This document shows positions 5,379 through 7,846 of a stretch of 7,846 nt of DNA, one piece after another. Origin of the DNA: Bacteroidota bacterium (GTDB taxonomy: Bacteria; Bacteroidota; Bacteroidia; Bacteroidales; F082); contig JAEWWJ010000092.1 in the NCBI GenBank assembly GCA_023396415.1, forward strand, positions 1 through 7,846. The letters are read 5' to 3'. Numbering within the stretch: the stretch's first letter is position 1; every line of letters starts with the position of its first letter. A program made the translations under genes and the position numbers. Below the pieces are notes generated by a model, which saw only the letters and a program-made list of their open reading frames with translations, was not told the origin of the DNA and searched no databases.

Positions 5379-6056
5379 ATGATCAATTTCGAAGCACTTT
5401 TTAAAGTCACTTACGGCTTGTACATTGTCAGCTCCGGCGACAAAAATAAGGGAAATGGATACATTTCGAATACTGTTTTTCAAGTTACTGCTGAGCCCCC
5501 AACATTTGCAGCTTGCTGTAATAAAGACAATTACACCGTTGACTTTATCAAAAAGCATGGCGCATTTTCCGTTTCTGTGCTTGAACAAGACGCATCAGCT
5601 GATATTGTAGGAAAGTTTGGATACAAAAGCGGCAAAGATGTGGACAAAATGGCCGGCACTGAAATCACATACGGCAGCACAGGAGTTCCCATCGTTCTCA
5701 ACGATTGTATCGCCTATATGGAGTTTAAAGTAATTGACACAGTGGATGTTGGAACACATTTGATGTTTATTGGCGAGTTGGTAAGTGCTACCTTAGTGGA
5801 CGAATCTAAAGACCCTTTGACCTATCTGTATTACCGAAAAGTTAAAAAAGGACTATCGCCAAAAAATGCACCTACTTATATTGACCAATCGAAACTTGAA
5901 ACAAAAGAGCCCGCTGCAAAGGGCAAAAAGTTCCAATGTCCGACCTGTGGTTACATCTATGATGAAGCCGAGGAAGGAGTAAAGTTTGAAGATTTGCCTG
6001 ACGACTGGGTGTGTCCGGCCTGCGATGAAGCAAAATCAGAATTTTATGAAATTTAA
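5379..6056 (+). CDS. high-molecular-weight rubredoxin: flavin reductase domain fused to rubredoxin
   Basis: This 225-residue protein has two domains. Residues 1-160 match the flavin-reductase-like FMN-binding split barrel, with YGLYIVSSGDKNKGNGYISN at 12-31, TAEPPTFAACCNKDNYT at 37-53 and a late GTHLMFIGEL at 125-134. A linker rich in Lys, Glu and Ala (about 170-183) leads to a C-terminal rubredoxin. Its iron ligands are C187/C190 (CPTCGYIYDEAEEG) and C212/C215 (WVCPACDEAKSEF). This is the architecture and length of Moorella Hrb, an NADH-linked, FMN- and iron-containing electron carrier that reduces flavodiiron proteins. No flavodiiron gene is visible here, but rubrerythrin follows 18 bases downstream and is the obvious candidate partner. 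An in-frame TTG 16 codons upstream is rejected because the extra residues are not family-like and the likely promoter lies inside them. Cytoplasmic. Confidence 0.92.
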   Translation: MINFEALFKVTYGLYIVSSGDKNKGNGYISNTVFQVTAEPPTFAACCNKDNYTVDFIKKHGAFSVSVLEQDASADIVGKFGYKSGKDVDKMAGTEITYGSTGVPIVLNDCIAYMEFKVIDTVDVGTHLMFIGELVSATLVDESKDPLTYLYYRKVKKGLSPKNAPTYIDQSKLETKEPAAKGKKFQCPTCGYIYDEAEEGVKFEDLPDDWVCPACDEAKSEFYEI

Positions 6057-6074
6057 TCCCAAAAAAATATTTTT

Positions 6075-6653
6075 ATGACCAAATCATTAAAAGGAACCAG
6101 AACAGAGCAAAATTTGCTGAAAGCTTTTGCAGGTGAATCGCAAGCCAGAAACCGCTATGATTTTTTTGCCAGCGTGGCCAAAAAAGAAGGATATGAGCAA
6201 ATTGCAGCCATTTTTAGAGAAACAGCCCTTCAAGAAAAAGAACATGCCAAACGCTTTTTTAAATTTCTCGAAGGCGGCATGACAGAAATTACTGCCACTT
6301 TTCCTGCCGGAATCATTGGTACCACCAAAGAAAACCTAAAAGCTGCTGCCGAAGGTGAAAACGAAGAATGGACTGAATTGTACCCACTCTTTGCCGAAAT
6401 AGCCAAAGAAGAGGGATTTCCGGCTGTTGCGGCGGCGTTTAAAAACATCGCAAAAGTTGAAGCGCAACATGAGCGCAGGTATTTGAAACTTTTGCAGAAT
6501 CTATCTGAGGATAAGGTATTTATGAAAGATGGCAAAGTGTGGTGGATTTGCATCAATTGCGGCTATGTCTATGAATCAGAAAAAGCCCTCGAAAACTGCC
6601 CCGCTTGCTTGCATCCAAAAGCTTATATGCAATTGTGGTCGGAAGATTACTAA
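6075..6653 (+). CDS. rbr: rubrerythrin
   Basis: This 192-residue protein is a classical rubrerythrin, a cytoplasmic non-haem iron peroxidase that reduces hydrogen peroxide to water with electrons from rubredoxin-type donors. The N-terminal four-helix ferritin-like domain carries the expected diiron ligand set: E21 (AGESQARNRY), E54 with H57 (ALQEKEHAKRFF), E95 and E98 (GENEEW), and E129 with H132 (VEAQHERRY). The C-terminal rubredoxin-like domain has C159/C162 (WWICINCGYVYE) and C175/C178 (NCPACLHPKAYM). All key residues are present and the length is standard, so it should be active. It begins 18 bases after the HMW rubredoxin stop and almost certainly shares its transcript. The AT-rich gap shows no Shine-Dalgarno sequence. 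A strong terminator follows at 6739-6774. Confidence 0.97.
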   Translation: MTKSLKGTRTEQNLLKAFAGESQARNRYDFFASVAKKEGYEQIAAIFRETALQEKEHAKRFFKFLEGGMTEITATFPAGIIGTTKENLKAAAEGENEEWTELYPLFAEIAKEEGFPAVAAAFKNIAKVEAQHERRYLKLLQNLSEDKVFMKDGKVWWICINCGYVYESEKALENCPACLHPKAYMQLWSEDY

Positions 6654-6738
6654 GCAATCAAAATTGACATTGTAGTCAACCAATGGTGGTTTAGTTTGGA
6701 GACTTAAAGTAGGCCGAAGTTACATTCAATAGAAAACA

Positions 6739-6774
6739 AAAGGCTGTGCCGAAGTTCATTTCTGCACAGCCTTT
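6739..6774. terminator. bidirectional Rho-independent terminator between convergent genes
   Basis: AAAGGCTGTGC (6739-6749) and GCACAGCCTTT (6764-6774) form a perfect 11-base-pair, GC-cored stem around a 14-base loop. On the plus strand the stem ends in TTT and runs into TTTATTGCTTT; on the minus strand it runs into CCTTTTGTTTTCT. It lies 86 bases after the rubrerythrin stop and 33 bases after the thiolase stop, serving both converging transcripts. Confidence 0.88.
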
Positions 6775-6806
6775 ATTGCTTTAGAGTGATTTTTTACACC
6801 CTTCGA

Positions 6807-7846
6807 TTAGATATTCCTTAAAATCAACGCAGTGCCCATGCCGCCACCGATGCACAGTGAAGCCAATCCAAACTTTTTACCACTGCGTTTCATTTCGTGA
6901 ATCAAACTTACCGTAATGCGGTTGCCCGACGCACCAATCGGATGACCAATAGCAATGGCACCTCCATTGATGTTGCAATGGGCATCAAACCATGTTGCAT
7001 CTACCTGATGATCAGCAGCAAGTTGAGCCATCACACCCAGTGACTGGGCTGCAAAAGCCTCATTCAACTCCACCACATCCATATCTTTGAGTTGAAGACC
7101 TGCTTTATTTAGTGCCTTGGCGATGGCAGGCACCGGACCCATACCCATGATGGATGGGTCAACTCCGGCTTGTCCTACCGAAACAATCTCAACCAAAGGT
7201 GTTAATCCATAGTCTTTTACAGCTTTTTCGGAAGCTACCAAAACAAACGAGGCTCCATCATTAATACCGGAGGCATTGCCAGCGGTTACCGTTCCGTCTT
7301 TTTTGAAGGCAGGCCTTAGCTGCGCTAATTTTTCAGGAGTCGTTGTGCGATTGACATACTCATCAGTATCGAAAGTGATGGTTTCTTTGCGTGTAACAAT
7401 CTGAACAGGAACGATTTCGTCTTTAAACTTCCCGCCATCAATGGCCGCAGCCGCCTTTTGTTGTGAAGCATAGGCAAAAGCATCTTGTTGTTGGCGGCTG
7501 ATGGCATATTTTTCAGCAATATTTTCGGCGGTGATGCCCATGTGATAATCTTTGAAGGCATCTGTCAACCCATCCAAAACCATATGATCCACTGCATTGA
7601 AGTCGCCCATTTTGATGCCGTTGCGCACCGAAGCCGGAAGCAAAAAAGCAGACCCCGACATGGTTTCCGTTCCTCCTGCGAGCACCAGTTCGGCTTCACC
7701 TGCTTTGATGTTGTTCACCGCCGTGATGATGGATTTCATTCCGCTGCCACAAATCATGTTCACGCCCCAAGCCGGAATGTGATCAGGAATACCTGCTTTT
7801 ATAGAGGCTTGACGCGCCACGCCTTGCTTTTGGCCGGCCATCAAAA
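6807..7846 (-). CDS. acetyl-CoA acetyltransferase (thiolase), N-terminus beyond the right edge
   Basis: The 345 or so visible residues are the bulk of a thiolase, which condenses two acetyl-CoA to acetoacetyl-CoA or runs the reverse thiolysis. Numbering from the TTG codon at 7844, the nucleophilic Cys is C32 in NMICGSGMKS. NEAFA is at 261-265, the catalytic His H301 is in GHPIGASG, and the second catalytic Cys C331 is in CIGGGMG. All three catalytic positions are intact. The first visible residues, MAGQKQGVARQ, correspond to the family's internal AGxGQxxARQ, and the nucleophile is normally near residue 88-89. So about 57 residues are missing, and the ATG at 7841 is internal rather than the start. 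A biosynthetic acetoacetyl-CoA thiolase (AtoB/PhaA-like) is most likely, but a beta-oxidation thiolase cannot be excluded. The stop is TAA, with a shared terminator just beyond. Confidence 0.95.
   Translation of the reverse strand, partial: LMAGQKQGVARQASIKAGIPDHIPAWGVNMICGSGMKSIITAVNNIKAGEAELVLAGGTETMSGSAFLLPASVRNGIKMGDFNAVDHMVLDGLTDAFKDYHMGITAENIAEKYAISRQQQDAFAYASQQKAAAAIDGGKFKDEIVPVQIVTRKETITFDTDEYVNRTTTPEKLAQLRPAFKKDGTVTAGNASGINDGASFVLVASEKAVKDYGLTPLVEIVSVGQAGVDPSIMGMGPVPAIAKALNKAGLQLKDMDVVELNEAFAAQSLGVMAQLAADHQVDATWFDAHCNINGGAIAIGHPIGASGNRITVSLIHEMKRSGKKFGLASLCIGGGMGTALILRNI

Noticed and set aside
7839..7844. TTG/ATG near the right edge as the thiolase start.
   Set aside because: The residues there match an internal thiolase motif about 57 residues into the family, so the gene must continue beyond the window.

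Overview
The window looks like chromosomal DNA from a member of the Bacteroidota. It has moderate-to-low GC and few Shine-Dalgarno-like sequences in front of genes. It contains several matches to the Bacteroidota -7 promoter box TAnnTTTG, and a gene set typical of that phylum: an LTA-synthase-like sulfatase-fold protein, a YegS/DgkB-type lipid kinase, YciH/SUI1 and a TPMT-family methyltransferase. A high-molecular-weight rubredoxin next to a rubrerythrin suggests a lineage that meets low or fluctuating oxygen. The genus cannot be told from this stretch.

Layout. (1) 1-873, minus strand: a 234-residue protein of unknown function, followed 24 bases later by the start of a second gene that runs off the left edge. 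That second gene shows 48 codons with a hydrophobic segment. (2) 943-4802, minus strand: a compact four-gene operon transcribed right to left, LTA-synthase-like membrane phosphotransferase > diacylglycerol/lipid kinase > YciH/SUI1 > TPMT-like methyltransferase. The gaps are 10 bases, a 4-base overlap and a 1-base overlap. (3) 4803-5378: about 575 bases of AT-rich DNA between divergent operons. It holds promoter-like boxes on both strands, inverted repeats, tiny ORFs and a possible decayed Crp/Fnr-like regulator. (4) 5379-6653, plus strand: a two-gene oxidative-stress operon, a flavin-reductase/rubredoxin fusion and a rubrerythrin, 18 bases apart. (5) 6739-6774: a strong bidirectional terminator between convergent genes. 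(6) 6807-7846, minus strand: a thiolase (acetyl-CoA acetyltransferase) whose N-terminal ~57 residues lie beyond the right edge.

How the genes fit together. In the minus-strand operon, an enzyme of the LtaS fold would move a phosphoglycerol-type head group from phosphatidylglycerol and leave diacylglycerol. The lipid kinase directly downstream could return diacylglycerol to phosphatidic acid. This gives an envelope-lipid cycle; it is inference, not shown by the sequence. In the plus-strand operon the rubredoxin-fused flavoprotein is a plausible electron donor to the rubrerythrin peroxidase. I found no CRISPR array, tRNA, rRNA, insertion sequence or other clear mobile element. Most of the window is ordinary core-genome content; the less-explained parts are the 4803-5378 region and the 234-residue unknown protein.
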